From: Methylocapsa palsarum | Lineage (GTDB): Bacteria > Pseudomonadota > Alphaproteobacteria > Rhizobiales > Beijerinckiaceae | Length of the DNA stretch: 64,000 nucleotides | Direction: 5' to 3' | Assembly: GCF_900114285.1 (NCBI RefSeq) | Contig: NZ_FOSN01000005.1 | Location: 1-64,000, forward strand | Part shown: positions 25,919-34,125 of the stretch, in pieces | Numbering within the stretch: position 1 is the first letter of the stretch | How the letters are laid out: every line of letters starts with the position of its first letter | Program-made: the position numbers and the translations under genes | Notes under the pieces: model-generated | The model's database searches: none | What the model saw: the letters and a program-made list of their open reading frames with translations, nothing else | What the model was told of the DNA's origin: nothing

Positions 25919-26425
25919 ATGATGCAATCAGGAAACTACCGCCCGTGCGTCGGCATCATGCTGCTGAACGGCGACGGACTCGTCTTCGTGGGGCGCCGTC
26001 GCGGTAAGAAAACGTCCGATCTGGCGCGTCCCGAACATGAATGGCAAATGCCACAGGGCGGCATCGACGCGGGCGAAGAACCGATTCAGGCGGCGCTGCG
26101 CGAATTACGCGAGGAAACCAACGTCTCGTCGACGACCCTGCTCGCGGAATCTCCTGAATGGTACACTTACGATCTGCCCCCCGAATTCACGCGCAGGGCG
26201 TGGAAAGGCCGGTTTCAGGGGCAGAGGCAGAAATGGTTCGCGCTTCGGTTCGACGGATCGGAAAGCGAAATCAACATCGAGACGCCGGCCGGCGGTCAAA
26301 AACCCGAATTCGACGCCTGGCGATGGGAGCCGATCGACCGTCTGGTTGATCTCATCATACCGTTCAAGCGGCCGGTTTACGAAAAGGTTGTCGAAACCTT
26401 CGCCCATCTCGCCGCGTCCGTTTGA
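25919..26425 (+). CDS. rppH: RNA pyrophosphohydrolase (Nudix)
   Basis: RppH removes pyrophosphate from mRNA 5' ends to start decay. The 168-residue protein has the Nudix box GGIDAGEEPIQAALRELREE (47-66), preceded by the family's YRPCVGIML and EWQMPQGG. The C-terminal EFDAWRWE ... IIPFKRPVYEKVV also fits RppH. ATG 25919 has AAGG seven bases upstream; a second ATG follows directly. It follows ctpA by 200 bases. Confidence 0.95.
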   Translation: MMQSGNYRPCVGIMLLNGDGLVFVGRRRGKKTSDLARPEHEWQMPQGGIDAGEEPIQAALRELREETNVSSTTLLAESPEWYTYDLPPEFTRRAWKGRFQGQRQKWFALRFDGSESEINIETPAGGQKPEFDAWRWEPIDRLVDLIIPFKRPVYEKVVETFAHLAASV

Positions 26426-26469
26426 ATTCGAGGCCGGACCGGTCAAAAGCGAACCACACTGCGCCGAAT

Positions 26470-26549
26470 CTACAGTATATCCTTGAGAAATACTTAGAGC
26501 TTGCTGTTTAGACTGTCGCCTCCCACTTGAGGAAGGGCAAATACTGTAG
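26470..26549. promoter_or_regulatory. Inverted repeat upstream of carbonic anhydrase
   Basis: Perfect nine-base arms CTACAGTAT (26470-26478) and ATACTGTAG (26541-26549) lie in the rppH-carbonic anhydrase gap. The 62-base spacing suits two half-sites of a regulator better than a hairpin. No regulator is identified. Confidence 0.35.
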
Positions 26550-26601
26550 ACATCGCGCGGCTGGTATTTTAAGGTGTCGACAAAACAGAAAAGAGGGATG
26601 C

Positions 26602-27204
26602 ATGTCTGTCCAGCCCGAAGCCCACTCCGTTCAGCCCGAAGTCCTCAAGGCCAACGAAGCCTACGCCGCAAGTTTCGGAGACAAGGGATCGCTGGCTTTG
26701 CCGCCTGCGCGGCGATTTGCGATTCTGACCTGCATGGACGCCCGGCTCGATCCCGCCAAATACGCCGGCCTCGCCGAAGGCGACGCCCATGTGATTCGCA
26801 ACGCGGGCGGACGGGCCAGCGACGACGCCATCCGGTCCCTCGTGATTTCCTACAAGCTTCTGGGGACGCGCGAGTTCTTCGTCGTTCATCATACCGACTG
26901 CGGCATGCAGTTGTTTGACGACGAAATCATGAGCGATCTTCTCGATAAGAGTCTGGAAACAGCAACGATCGACGCGCAGGGCTGGCACGATCATGGCCAC
27001 GGTCCCGGCAGCGTTCATGGCCATTTCGTCAAATGGCACACGTTCAAGGATCTGGCCGCGAGCGTCGTCGAGGACGTCAAACGGATCCGTTCACATCCTC
27101 TCGTCCCCGCCGGCATTCCGATCTATGGATATTATTACGACGTGAAGACAGGGCGTCTTGTCGAAGTGCCCGAGGCCACAGCGATCGGCAGGGCGTCCGC
27201 CTGA
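26602..27204 (+). CDS. Beta-class carbonic anhydrase
   Basis: It interconverts CO2 and bicarbonate in the cytoplasm. The 200-residue protein has the beta-class zinc ligands Cys44, His97 and Cys100 and the Asp46-Arg48 pair ([17 protein letters not shown]). The AGGRASDD segment and the C-terminal [15 protein letters not shown] fit the branch that includes mycobacterial Rv1284. Residues 129-146 hold six His within a short loop ([14 protein letters not shown]), more than I would expect. AGAGGG precedes ATG 26602. It could serve CO2 handling downstream of formate oxidation, but it is 15 kb from those genes. Confidence 0.92.
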   Translation: MSVQPEAHSVQPEVLKANEAYAASFGDKGSLALPPARRFAILTCMDARLDPAKYAGLAEGDAHVIRNAGGRASDDAIRSLVISYKLLGTREFFVVHHTDCGMQLFDDEIMSDLLDKSLETATIDAQGWHDHGHGPGSVHGHFVKWHTFKDLAASVVEDVKRIRSHPLVPAGIPIYGYYYDVKTGRLVEVPEATAIGRASA

Positions 27205-27271
27205 TCACGCCTCAAGCGCCGCGATTTTCCCCGCCGGACCGCAATCCAGCCGGCATCATGAAGTCCGGGGA

Positions 27272-27811
27272 TTATTTCGGCGCGAGCACCATGATCATCT
27301 GACGGCCTTCCATCGAGGGCTCGGCTTCGACCTTCGCGATGGTTCCCGTCTCCGTTTTCACGCGCTCCAGAAGGCGAAATCCGAGATCCTGGTGCGCCAT
27401 CTCTCGGCCCCGGAAGCGCAAAGTGACCTTGACTTTGTCGCCTTCCTCGAAAAACCGGCGGACGGCTTTCATTTTGGTGTCGTAATCATGCTCGTCGATG
27501 CCGGGACGAAGCTTGATCTCCTTGATCTCGACGATCTTTTGCTTCTTGCGCGCCTCGGCGGATTTCTTCTGCTCGAGGAAGCGGAACTTGCCATAGTCGA
27601 GGATTTTGCAGACCGGGGGATTTGCGGTCGGAACGATCTCGACGAGATCAAGTCCCGCATCGTCGGCCGATTGCTGCGCTTCGAGCGTGTCGATAACCCC
27701 TCGATTGTGGCCTTCGGCGTCAATCAACTGAACTTCACGAGCGCGGATGTCACGGTTAATACGTGGCCCGTCCTTTTGCGGGACCGGGGGGGCTTTCATC
27801 GGACGGCGAAT
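27272..27811 (-). CDS. infC: Translation initiation factor IF-3 (probable AUU start)
   Basis: IF-3 keeps ribosomal subunits apart and checks start codons. The 179-residue frame holds both IF-3 domains ([18 protein letters not shown] ... then [17 protein letters not shown]). The first in-frame ATG (27799) is 20 bases from the only Shine-Dalgarno sequence (AGGAG at 27820-27824), but an ATT at 27811 is eight bases from it. An AUU start is the known device by which E. coli IF-3 represses itself, so I choose ATT. rpmI and rplT, its usual partners, do not follow; it converges with the carbonic anhydrase gene. Confidence 0.92.
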   Translation of the reverse strand: MRRPMKAPPVPQKDGPRINRDIRAREVQLIDAEGHNRGVIDTLEAQQSADDAGLDLVEIVPTANPPVCKILDYGKFRFLEQKKSAEARKKQKIVEIKEIKLRPGIDEHDYDTKMKAVRRFFEEGDKVKVTLRFRGREMAHQDLGFRLLERVKTETGTIAKVEAEPSMEGRQMIMVLAPK

Positions 27812-27932
27812 GGCGACTTCTCCTGTGCTAATTAATCGAGAGATGAAATCAGGCGGCTGATTTCCGGGTGGAACCCATGACGAAGGCTCGCCGCAGATTA
27901 CAGCAAAGTCACCCGACTCTCTATAAACATCG

Positions 27933-27959
27933 GTTTATTGCAGCCCGAAGTCAATAAAC
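27933..27959. promoter_or_regulatory. Inverted repeat upstream of infC
   Basis: Perfect eight-base arms GTTTATTG and CAATAAAC flank an 11-base spacer in the gap between infC and the glycosyltransferase. AT-rich arms without a T run suggest an operator or promoter element for infC rather than a terminator. The rest of the gap (27812-28077) shows no gene. Confidence 0.3.
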
Positions 27960-28077
27960 ACCTCGCCCGCACCATACGTATTCCTTATCGGCCATATCCA
28001 TGACAGCCGAGTCCTTCTTGACCGAGCGGCTTCGCAAGCGGAGCTGAACTGGCGATGTCGCCTCGCCGGGGCGGCGC

Positions 28078-29292
28078 TCAGGTTTGACGCCCACGTCGAG
28101 CGGCGCAATAGGCGTCGAGGGTCGCCCGGCAGCTCTGTTCGAGCGAATACCGGCTCTCGATATGAGCCCGGGCGCGAAGCGAAAGCCGGTCCTTGGCCGT
28201 CGCGCCCAGATCAAGCGTCGTCAGGATCGTCGCGGCGAGCGCTGCCGGATCCGCGAGAGGCGCCCGCCACCCGGTTCGCGCCGAATCGTCGACCTCGGGC
28301 GGCGCGAGGATGGTTTCGTGGGACGCGCCCGCATCGGCCCGGATCACCGGCGTCCCCATGGCTTGCGCCTCGAGGGCTGCGCCGTCTTCGGTCAGCGACG
28401 ACAGCGCAATCACGACCGAGGCGGCGAGAAGGGCCGCGGGGAGGTCTCGTATCGGGCTCGTCCGCAGCACGATCCCCTGCAACTGCGCCTTGGCGATGGC
28501 GCGGTCGAGGTCCCTCGCGAGACGTCCGCCGCCTTCATCGCCGCCGGCGATGATGCATTTCGTTCCGGACACCCCCTTGCCGATCAGAATCCGCGCCGCT
28601 TCGATGAGAACCTTATGGTCGGGCGCCGCGGCCGCGCCCGCCGCCAGAAGGACGATGCTCTCGTCCGGCGCAGCGCCCCATTCGGTCCGTATCGCTCGGA
28701 CGCGGTCGGGCGACACCGCCTGCGGCGAGAAAACCCGGCAATCGACGCCGCGCCGCGCGATCTTGAGCTTTCCCCTGGCGGCGGGGTAGCGCGCGGCGAT
28801 GCGTTCGGCCGCATAAGCCGAATCGGCGATGATCACGTCGCCCCGCGCCAGAACCGAATTGTACCGCGCGGCGAATGCGTCGGTGGTCTCGAAACCCGTC
28901 TGGAAACTGGTCACACAGGGCGTTTTCGTCAGCCTTGTCGCCCCATATGCGACCCAGGCCGCCGCGCGCGAGCGAACATGAACGATATCAACGCGTTCGG
29001 CCTCGATCAGACGGGCGAGGCGTCGCACGTTCAGGGTCATGGCGAAAGGATTGCGCGAGTGCGCGGGAAAAGCGACAAAGACGCCGCCCTTGGCTTGCAA
29101 TTCGCTCACCATCGGACCGGCCCGCCCGGCGACGAGCGCATTGGCGCCGACGCGGCTCAAAGCAGCGGCGATGTCGATCGAGGCGCGCGCGGCGGCACCG
29201 GCATGCATCTCTGGGATGATCTGCAGCACGGTATAACCCGCAAGGGGATGCGCCGTCCTGTCGCGGAAGAAGGAACCGGATTGCGATGACAT
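28078..29292 (-). CDS. GT4-family glycosyltransferase
   Basis: A 404-residue GT-B fold transferase. The N-terminal domain has the family's LQIIPEMHAGAAARASIDIA start (loop that binds acceptor) and the C-terminal domain has IIAGGDEGGG and SSLTEDGAALEAQAMGTPVI, the nucleotide-sugar binding region with its spaced Glu pair. The sugar and acceptor are unknown; lipopolysaccharide or another surface glycan is likely. No other glycan genes are adjacent. ATG 29292 has a weak ribosome site. Confidence 0.85.
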   Translation of the reverse strand: MSSQSGSFFRDRTAHPLAGYTVLQIIPEMHAGAAARASIDIAAALSRVGANALVAGRAGPMVSELQAKGGVFVAFPAHSRNPFAMTLNVRRLARLIEAERVDIVHVRSRAAAWVAYGATRLTKTPCVTSFQTGFETTDAFAARYNSVLARGDVIIADSAYAAERIAARYPAARGKLKIARRGVDCRVFSPQAVSPDRVRAIRTEWGAAPDESIVLLAAGAAAAPDHKVLIEAARILIGKGVSGTKCIIAGGDEGGGRLARDLDRAIAKAQLQGIVLRTSPIRDLPAALLAASVVIALSSLTEDGAALEAQAMGTPVIRADAGASHETILAPPEVDDSARTGWRAPLADPAALAATILTTLDLGATAKDRLSLRARAHIESRYSLEQSCRATLDAYCAARRGRQT

Positions 29293-29361
29293 CGATGAAG
29301 ACTGCGTTCGATCAGACAGCGCCGCAAGTCTGATCGCTCAATATTTACGCAAGATCATGAA

Positions 29362-30228
29362 TTGATCGTTCACACAGGGGACATCGCGCTGAAAAATCAA
29401 TTGCTTCAATGTCAGGCGACGGACTCGCAATGTCAGGCGACGGACTCGCCCGAGCCTGGCTTTTTGACCGTGGGCTCGGACGATCGAGCGCGGCGCATTG
29501 CTTTTTTGCGGCGCTCTCCCGCGCAGGGCGGCCAGAGGGCTCCAGGGTTGGTGTGGCTCGGCGGCTTCAATTCGAACATGAGAGGAACCAAGGCGGAGGC
29601 GCTCGACCGCAAGGCGGCGGAGCAGGGCCGGGCCTGTTTGAGGTTCGATTATTCGGGACACGGCGACTCTGAGGGCGCCTTCGGGGATTCGACGATTGGC
29701 ATGTGGCTGACGGAAAGTCTCGCCGCGATCCGCGCTTGCACGGACGGGCCAAGCGTCGTCGTCGGCTCCTCGATGGGAGGATGGCTCGCGCTTTTGTGCG
29801 CAAGGGCGCTGCACGCGAGCGGAGAACAGAGCCGGCTGAAAGGTCTGGTCTTGATCGCGCCCGCTGTCGATTTCACGGAACGATTGATTTGGGACGAGAT
29901 GTCGGTCAAGGCGAAAAAGGAGATGGATCGCACGGGCGTCTGGCTCCGTCCATCGCCTTATTCGGCCGAGCCCGACCGGATCAGTAAGGGCCTGATCGAA
30001 GAAGGCCGCGCCCATCTTCTGCTTGGCGGTCCGGTGCGGGCGTATTGCCCGGTCCACATCCTGCAGGGGATGCAGGACGAGGTCGCGCCCTGGCGGCGCG
30101 CCCTGACGCTTGTCGAACATCTGGCGGGCGATCCTGTAAGCCTCACCCTCGTCAAGGACGGCGATCATCGGCTGTCCCGCGACGAAGACATTGCGCGTCT
30201 CTTTGCGGCGGTTGAAGCGATAAGCTGA
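29362..30228 (+). CDS. Alpha/beta hydrolase
   Basis: A 288-residue alpha/beta hydrolase. The nucleophile elbow is VGSSMGG with Ser137; the oxyanion segment is WLGGFNSNMRGTKA near 65-78; the catalytic His is His269 in DGDHRLS. The substrate is unknown; related proteins are carboxylesterases or thioesterases (ABHD10-like). The start is uncertain: TTG 29362 is the first, but the first 30 residues include a 21-base in-frame duplication (QCQATDS twice), so translation may begin later. Confidence 0.82.
   Translation: MIVHTGDIALKNQLLQCQATDSQCQATDSPEPGFLTVGSDDRARRIAFLRRSPAQGGQRAPGLVWLGGFNSNMRGTKAEALDRKAAEQGRACLRFDYSGHGDSEGAFGDSTIGMWLTESLAAIRACTDGPSVVVGSSMGGWLALLCARALHASGEQSRLKGLVLIAPAVDFTERLIWDEMSVKAKKEMDRTGVWLRPSPYSAEPDRISKGLIEEGRAHLLLGGPVRAYCPVHILQGMQDEVAPWRRALTLVEHLAGDPVSLTLVKDGDHRLSRDEDIARLFAAVEAIS
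29407..29448. repeat. Perfect 21-bp tandem duplication
   Basis: Two identical adjacent 21-base units lie at the beginning of the hydrolase gene. The length keeps the frame. It appears recent because the units show no differences. Confidence 0.95.
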
Positions 30229-30255
30229 CGGTGAGGCTCGTTTTCACCCTGAAAT

Positions 30256-30317
30256 GCGCCGCTTTTTTTGAAAAGGCGCTCCGCCGCTGTCATTTACAGG
30301 GCGGAGGCCCGCGGCGG
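30256..30317. terminator. Convergent terminator region
   Basis: Between converging genes lie two stems: GCGCC/GGCGC with T- and A-runs inside (30256-30279), and CCGCCGC/GCGGCGG (30281-30317). On the minus strand the second stem is followed by AGCGCCTTTT. Together they could end transcripts from both sides. Confidence 0.4.
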
Positions 30318-30322
30318 AGGGT

Positions 30323-30724
30323 TTAACCCTGCCGCGCCTTGCGCGCGGCGTAGCGCCGGTCCCGTTCGGCTTTTCGCGCCGCCTCGTCGGCAATGACCCG
30401 GGCGGCCCGCTCCGCGAGGGCCGCTCCCTTGGCCGCCTTCTCGGCCGCCTTGGCCTCTTCGGCGGCGATTCGCTCCGCTTCGAGCTGCGCCTCGCGCGCG
30501 GCCTTCTCGGCTGCCTCGCGGGCTAGCCTTTCCAGATTGGCGGCCGCACGTTCGGCCTCTCTCTTTTCCCTCGCTTCCCGAATGGCCTTACGCTCGGCCT
30601 CGCGCGCGACAACGGCCGGATCATCGGGGCCTGGCTGGGCGCGAAACTTCGCCAAACGCGCCGCTGTCGCCTCGGCCGCCGCGCCTCTGCGCTCCGAAAA
30701 GTCTTTTTCTCTGAAACTGCCCAA
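30323..30724 (-). CDS. DUF6481-like Ala/Glu-rich helical protein
   Basis: A 133-residue, highly charged helical protein rich in Ala, Glu, Arg and Lys, like the DUF6481 proteins common in alphaproteobacteria (FREKDFSERRxAA start). I chose TTG 30724 because AGAAGG lies six bases upstream and the family motif GSFREKDF begins at once. A further-upstream ATG would add about 15 unrelated residues. Function unknown. Confidence 0.72.
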   Translation of the reverse strand: MGSFREKDFSERRGAAAEATAARLAKFRAQPGPDDPAVVAREAERKAIREAREKREAERAAANLERLAREAAEKAAREAQLEAERIAAEEAKAAEKAAKGAALAERAARVIADEAARKAERDRRYAARKARQG

Positions 30725-30934
30725 TGCTCGCCTTCTGGTTCTCGTGTTCGTGGAGGCCGCAACATGCAACTTGCGGCCTCCTTATTCAACCCCAAACCCC
30801 CAAACCCTCGACCCGACGTTTCGCTGCGCCGCGGCGACCGGACAAGGATCATGTTTGAAGGCGATACCCCTTGAGCCTAGCGTCAAGGTTGCCTACATGC
30901 CATTTTGCCGCACTCAAAGAAGGCGAGGCAGGGG

Positions 30935-31465
30935 ATGGAAATACAAGAAACAAAGCCGGAAAAATCGGCCCGCGCGAAACACATCGAAGTCATCATGCTG
31001 GTTTTTGCGGTGCTCGGCGTACTCGGGCTCGTGACGATGGGCGCGAAGCAGATCCTTGACACCGTGACTATCGTGAATGTTCCCGTCGAGGGGGAATGGG
31101 TCGCGAGCGACAAAGCCTGGGTCGTTAACTTCAGACCTGATAAGTCTTTCCTGATCGCGACCGGGCCGGCTCAGAACACTCCGGCGCTCGCAGGGCGTTC
31201 GGAGGGCTCGGAGCCGAAACCAGCCGAGCGAGCCTGGTCGGACGCGTGGGCGGCGGGCGAAGCCAAATATTCCATCGACGCGCGCGGAACCGTTTGGGTC
31301 ACACTGAAAAACGGCAGGACGTATACGGCGACTCTCACCCCTTCCTATCCGAACCAGATGGATCTCATCGATTCGGAAACAGGCTCGGTCGGGTTGTTCA
31401 TGCGCTCGGCGCCGATCAAGGCGTCGGTTCCGCTTCCGAACAAGGCGTCGCCGCCGCCTCAGTGA
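30935..31465 (+). CDS. Membrane-anchored protein, paralogue 1
   Basis: A 176-residue protein with a short charged N-terminus, one membrane segment (about 17-38) and an exported domain. The domain begins VPVEGEWVASDKAW-VNFRPDKSF, then KYSIDARGTVWVTLKNGRTYTA and MDLIDSETG. The same order recurs in the next gene. The repeated strand pattern suggests a small lipocalin-like barrel, which is inference. ATG 30935 has GGCAGGGG just before it. I do not recognise a named family. Confidence 0.75.
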   Translation: MEIQETKPEKSARAKHIEVIMLVFAVLGVLGLVTMGAKQILDTVTIVNVPVEGEWVASDKAWVVNFRPDKSFLIATGPAQNTPALAGRSEGSEPKPAERAWSDAWAAGEAKYSIDARGTVWVTLKNGRTYTATLTPSYPNQMDLIDSETGSVGLFMRSAPIKASVPLPNKASPPPQ

Positions 31466-31536
31466 GCGGCGGGACGAGGTTCTTTAGTTATATCAATCAT
31501 TTCATTGGCATTTACCTGGATCGGCGCGAGGCGGAC

Positions 31537-32010
31537 ATGAACCAACAAACGACGCAGCCAAAAAAATCAAAAATCACCCCCGTCGGGATCATGGAGCTGG
31601 TGCTCGTTTGCCTTGGCGTCACTTTTGTCGTTCTGGTATTCGGCATGGCGGCGCGCCAGAAAATTCGGGAGGCGCCGACCATCGCGGTCCCGATCGTCGG
31701 CGACTGGACGTCCAGCGACAAGCCGTTGCGGCTGGCGTTTCAACCGGACAGGACGCTGGTTTTAACCTCGACCAACCCTTCGCAACTGCATCCTGACGCA
31801 GGTTCGACGGAAGGCGCGGGCGCCCCCGTCTCGGGAACCTATCCCGTGTCGGGAACCTATATGCTGCAGCCCGGCGGCAAAATCTTGATCAAGCTGAACA
31901 ATGGCTCCCGCTATACCGCCGAATGGAAGGCGACCAGTCCAAATCGATTCGACCTGATCGACGACGCCACCGAGGGCGTCACGACCTTTGATCGTGAGAA
32001 GCAGAAATAG
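31537..32010 (+). CDS. Membrane-anchored protein, paralogue 2
   Basis: A 157-residue paralogue of the preceding gene, 71 bases downstream. It has one membrane segment (about 18-38), then VPIVGDWTSSDKPLRLAFQPDRTL, GTYMLQPGGKILIKLNNGSRYTAEW and FDLIDDATEG. An 18-base tandem duplication (17 of 18 bases equal, 31825-31860) encodes PVSGTY twice. A gene duplication probably made the pair. Function unknown. Confidence 0.75.
   Translation: MNQQTTQPKKSKITPVGIMELVLVCLGVTFVVLVFGMAARQKIREAPTIAVPIVGDWTSSDKPLRLAFQPDRTLVLTSTNPSQLHPDAGSTEGAGAPVSGTYPVSGTYMLQPGGKILIKLNNGSRYTAEWKATSPNRFDLIDDATEGVTTFDREKQK
31825..31860. repeat. 18-bp tandem duplication
   Basis: Two 18-base units differ at one position and encode PVSGTY twice inside paralogue 2. 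Confidence 0.9.
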
Positions 32011-32025
32011 ACTGATCGACCTGCG

Positions 32026-32053
32026 AAAGCGAAAACCTTAAAGCGAAAACCTT
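32026..32053. repeat. Perfect 14-bp tandem duplication
   Basis: The unit AAAGCGAAAACCTT occurs twice in a row between paralogue 2 and rplS, followed by AAAG. Confidence 0.93.
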
Positions 32054-32058
32054 AAAGA

Positions 32059-32099
32059 TGGCGTCTCGACATGGCGGATGCTCTGGTGTAGAGACGCCA
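32059..32099 (+). promoter_or_regulatory. Hairpin in rplS leader
   Basis: Perfect nine-base arms TGGCGTCTC (32059-32067) and GAGACGCCA (32091-32099) enclose a 23-base loop, 65 bases before the L19 start. No T run follows. It may be an autoregulatory leader for L19, or the end of the upstream transcript. Confidence 0.4.
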
Positions 32100-32164
32100 C
32101 TTCAATTCAAAACAGCGTACCGAAACGCTCGCTGGAGAATTCTGGCGGAACGGCAGGCATTTGC

Positions 32165-32614
32165 ATGAACATCATAGCTGAAATCGAGGCTGAACAAGCC
32201 GCCAAACTGCTCGCCGGGAAGACCATTCCCACTTTCCAGCCTGGCGACACCGTGATTGTGAACGTCAAGGTCAAGGAAGGCGAGCGCACCCGCGTTCAGG
32301 CCTATGAAGGCGTTTGCATCGCCCGCAACGGCGGCGGCTTGAACGAGAGCTTCACCGTCCGTAAAATTTCCTATGGCGAAGGCGTGGAGCGCGTCTTCCC
32401 GATCCATTCGCCCAACATCGATTCCATCAAGGTCGTGCGGCGCGGCAGGGTCCGCCGCGCCAAACTTTACTATTTGCGCGACAGGCGCGGCAAGTCCGCG
32501 CGCATCGCCGAGAAGATGGAATCGCCGGCGGCGAAGATTGCCCGAGAAGCCGCCAAGAAAGAGGCCAAGGCCGCGGCAAAGGCCATAAAGAACGCCGCCG
32601 CTCCCGCAGAATAG
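32165..32614 (+). CDS. rplS: 50S ribosomal protein L19
   Basis: L19 lies at the interface between ribosomal subunits. From ATG 32165 the protein has 149 residues: the conserved core ([63 protein letters not shown]) followed by a long Ala/Lys tail typical of alphaproteobacteria. trmD, rimM and rpsP, often adjacent, are not here. Confidence 0.97.
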   Translation: MNIIAEIEAEQAAKLLAGKTIPTFQPGDTVIVNVKVKEGERTRVQAYEGVCIARNGGGLNESFTVRKISYGEGVERVFPIHSPNIDSIKVVRRGRVRRAKLYYLRDRRGKSARIAEKMESPAAKIAREAAKKEAKAAAKAIKNAAAPAE

Positions 32615-32869
32615 CACGGACGCACGCGCCCGCCGGGCAGGAACCGTAGTCAAAAAGGCCGGATTGCGCGCGCGTTTGGAACGATCGGGCGGCTGCTTTC
32701 GTGGCGAATCCACATTGGGCTGCTCTCTTTCCGGCGGTTTCGGCTGGGACTATAGTAGTCGAATCCGGGGATATGATTTGGCTTATCGATTTTCGCCCCC
32801 TATGACTGAAACGGTGGGCCGACAAAGCGCCGTCTTCGACGGTAAAAAAACCCGATGGAGGAAGCTATA

Positions 32870-33463
32870 GTGAAGATTTTCCGGCTAATGGGAGCCTGCG
32901 GTATCGCCACGCTCATGCTGATGGCTCAGGCCAGCGCTCATGGCGGCGTCAGCGTCCAAGAAAACAAATGCATTATGAAAATCGGCCCGTATTTTTTGAG
33001 CTTTACGGGTTATCAGCCGCAAAATACGTACTCCCAGTTTTGCGACGACATTCCCGATCGCGGCAAGACCGTCATTGTCCTCGACGCCGAGCAATCGTCC
33101 GCCGGCACTGGGGCCTCGGGAGCCGCCAACAGCAACGAACTTCGAGACATGATGATAGACTTCCGGGTTCTGAAAAATGTCGGACAGGCGAAGGATGAAG
33201 ACGACATGGAGAAGAACACCGAAGTCTATCTTCAGCCGAAAAAGTATCCCAGCGGCACGCTGACATTTCAGCACGATTTCGAAAAAGGAAACTTCATCGG
33301 CCTTGTCACTGCGACCAACGATCATGGTCAGGTCTTTGTGTCGCGCTTTCCCTTTGCGGTGGGAGCGACCGGCGGCAATCTGATCTGGTCCTACATAATC
33401 GGCGGCGTCGCCCTGGTCGGCGCGGCGGCGGCCTACTTTTTATTCGGCAGAAAATCCGCCTGA
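32870..33463 (+). CDS. Periplasmic membrane-anchored protein with predicted N-terminal His
   Basis: A 197-residue protein from GTG 32870; GGAGG lies eight bases upstream, and the in-frame ATG at 32855 overlaps that site. The signal peptide ends AQASA, so the mature protein would begin His-Gly-Gly. The exported domain has two Cys (NKCIMKIGPY, QFCDDIP) and ends in one membrane segment (LIWSYIIGGVALVGAAAAYF) with a short charged tail. I do not recognise a named family. An N-terminal His after signal removal is a copper ligand in several exported proteins, so copper binding is a possibility. Confidence 0.78.
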   Translation: MKIFRLMGACGIATLMLMAQASAHGGVSVQENKCIMKIGPYFLSFTGYQPQNTYSQFCDDIPDRGKTVIVLDAEQSSAGTGASGAANSNELRDMMIDFRVLKNVGQAKDEDDMEKNTEVYLQPKKYPSGTLTFQHDFEKGNFIGLVTATNDHGQVFVSRFPFAVGATGGNLIWSYIIGGVALVGAAAAYFLFGRKSA

Positions 33464-33522
33464 TTTTAACGCTTCGGCGCGATGCAAGGCGGCCCGGATT
33501 GGCCGCGCGCATCGCCCGAGGT

Positions 33523-33924
33523 TCAGACGAGAGGTCCGTTCAGGATCCAGCGATGGCCGAACGGATCGCGAAACGTCGCGACCCGCGTTCCCCAAAACGA
33601 GCTCGTCGGGCTTGTTTCGGCCTTGCCGCCGAATTTCGTCGCCTTGGCGAATGTGTCGTCGACATCCTGCGCCTTCTTGAACTCGAGGCTGACGGAGGAC
33701 GTGACGAGTTCGCCGGGGATCGACATCCGCGTATGCCCGAATTCGGGAAACGCATCGGCCAGCATGATCGAGCCTCCATTGATTGACAGTTCGCAGTGCA
33801 TGATTCGCATCCCGTCGAAGGCCGGCATGATGGCTTTCTGCGTGGCGCCGAAAACCGACGTGTAATAGGCGATCGCGGCGAGCGCGGGGGAAACCGTCAG
33901 ATAGGGCGCAACCGGCGGCCGCAT
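33523..33924 (-). CDS. PhnB-like VOC-family protein
   Basis: A 133-residue vicinal-oxygen-chelate fold protein of the PhnB-like (DUF1428/3-demethylubiquinone-type) group. It has the paired beta-alpha-beta modules: YLTVSPALAAIAYYTSVFGA at the start and GTRVATFRDPFGHRWIL at the end. The reaction is unknown. It stands alone, 60 bases from the previous, converging gene. Confidence 0.82.
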   Translation of the reverse strand: MRPPVAPYLTVSPALAAIAYYTSVFGATQKAIMPAFDGMRIMHCELSINGGSIMLADAFPEFGHTRMSIPGELVTSSVSLEFKKAQDVDDTFAKATKFGGKAETSPTSSFWGTRVATFRDPFGHRWILNGPLV

Positions 33925-34125
33925 GGAAATCTCCGCGTTGGGGAATGACTCGAAATGGCAGGTGTTTGGGGAATGAGAATGCGCTGAAACGAACGAGGTC
34001 AGAGCGCGTGATGCGCCTCTACTTTTTCAGGGTACTTCCCCCTCGAGGATCTTGCGAGTAAGAACTGCGCCTCCAAAGTTTTTTTTCATGAAGGCGCCCG
34101 CGTGGGGCGCCCGGGATCGGCAAAC

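Noticed and set aside
34093-34110. GGGCGC hairpin just before leuC considered as a terminator
   Set aside because: No T run on either strand directly after the stem, and it is too close to the leuC start for a confident call.
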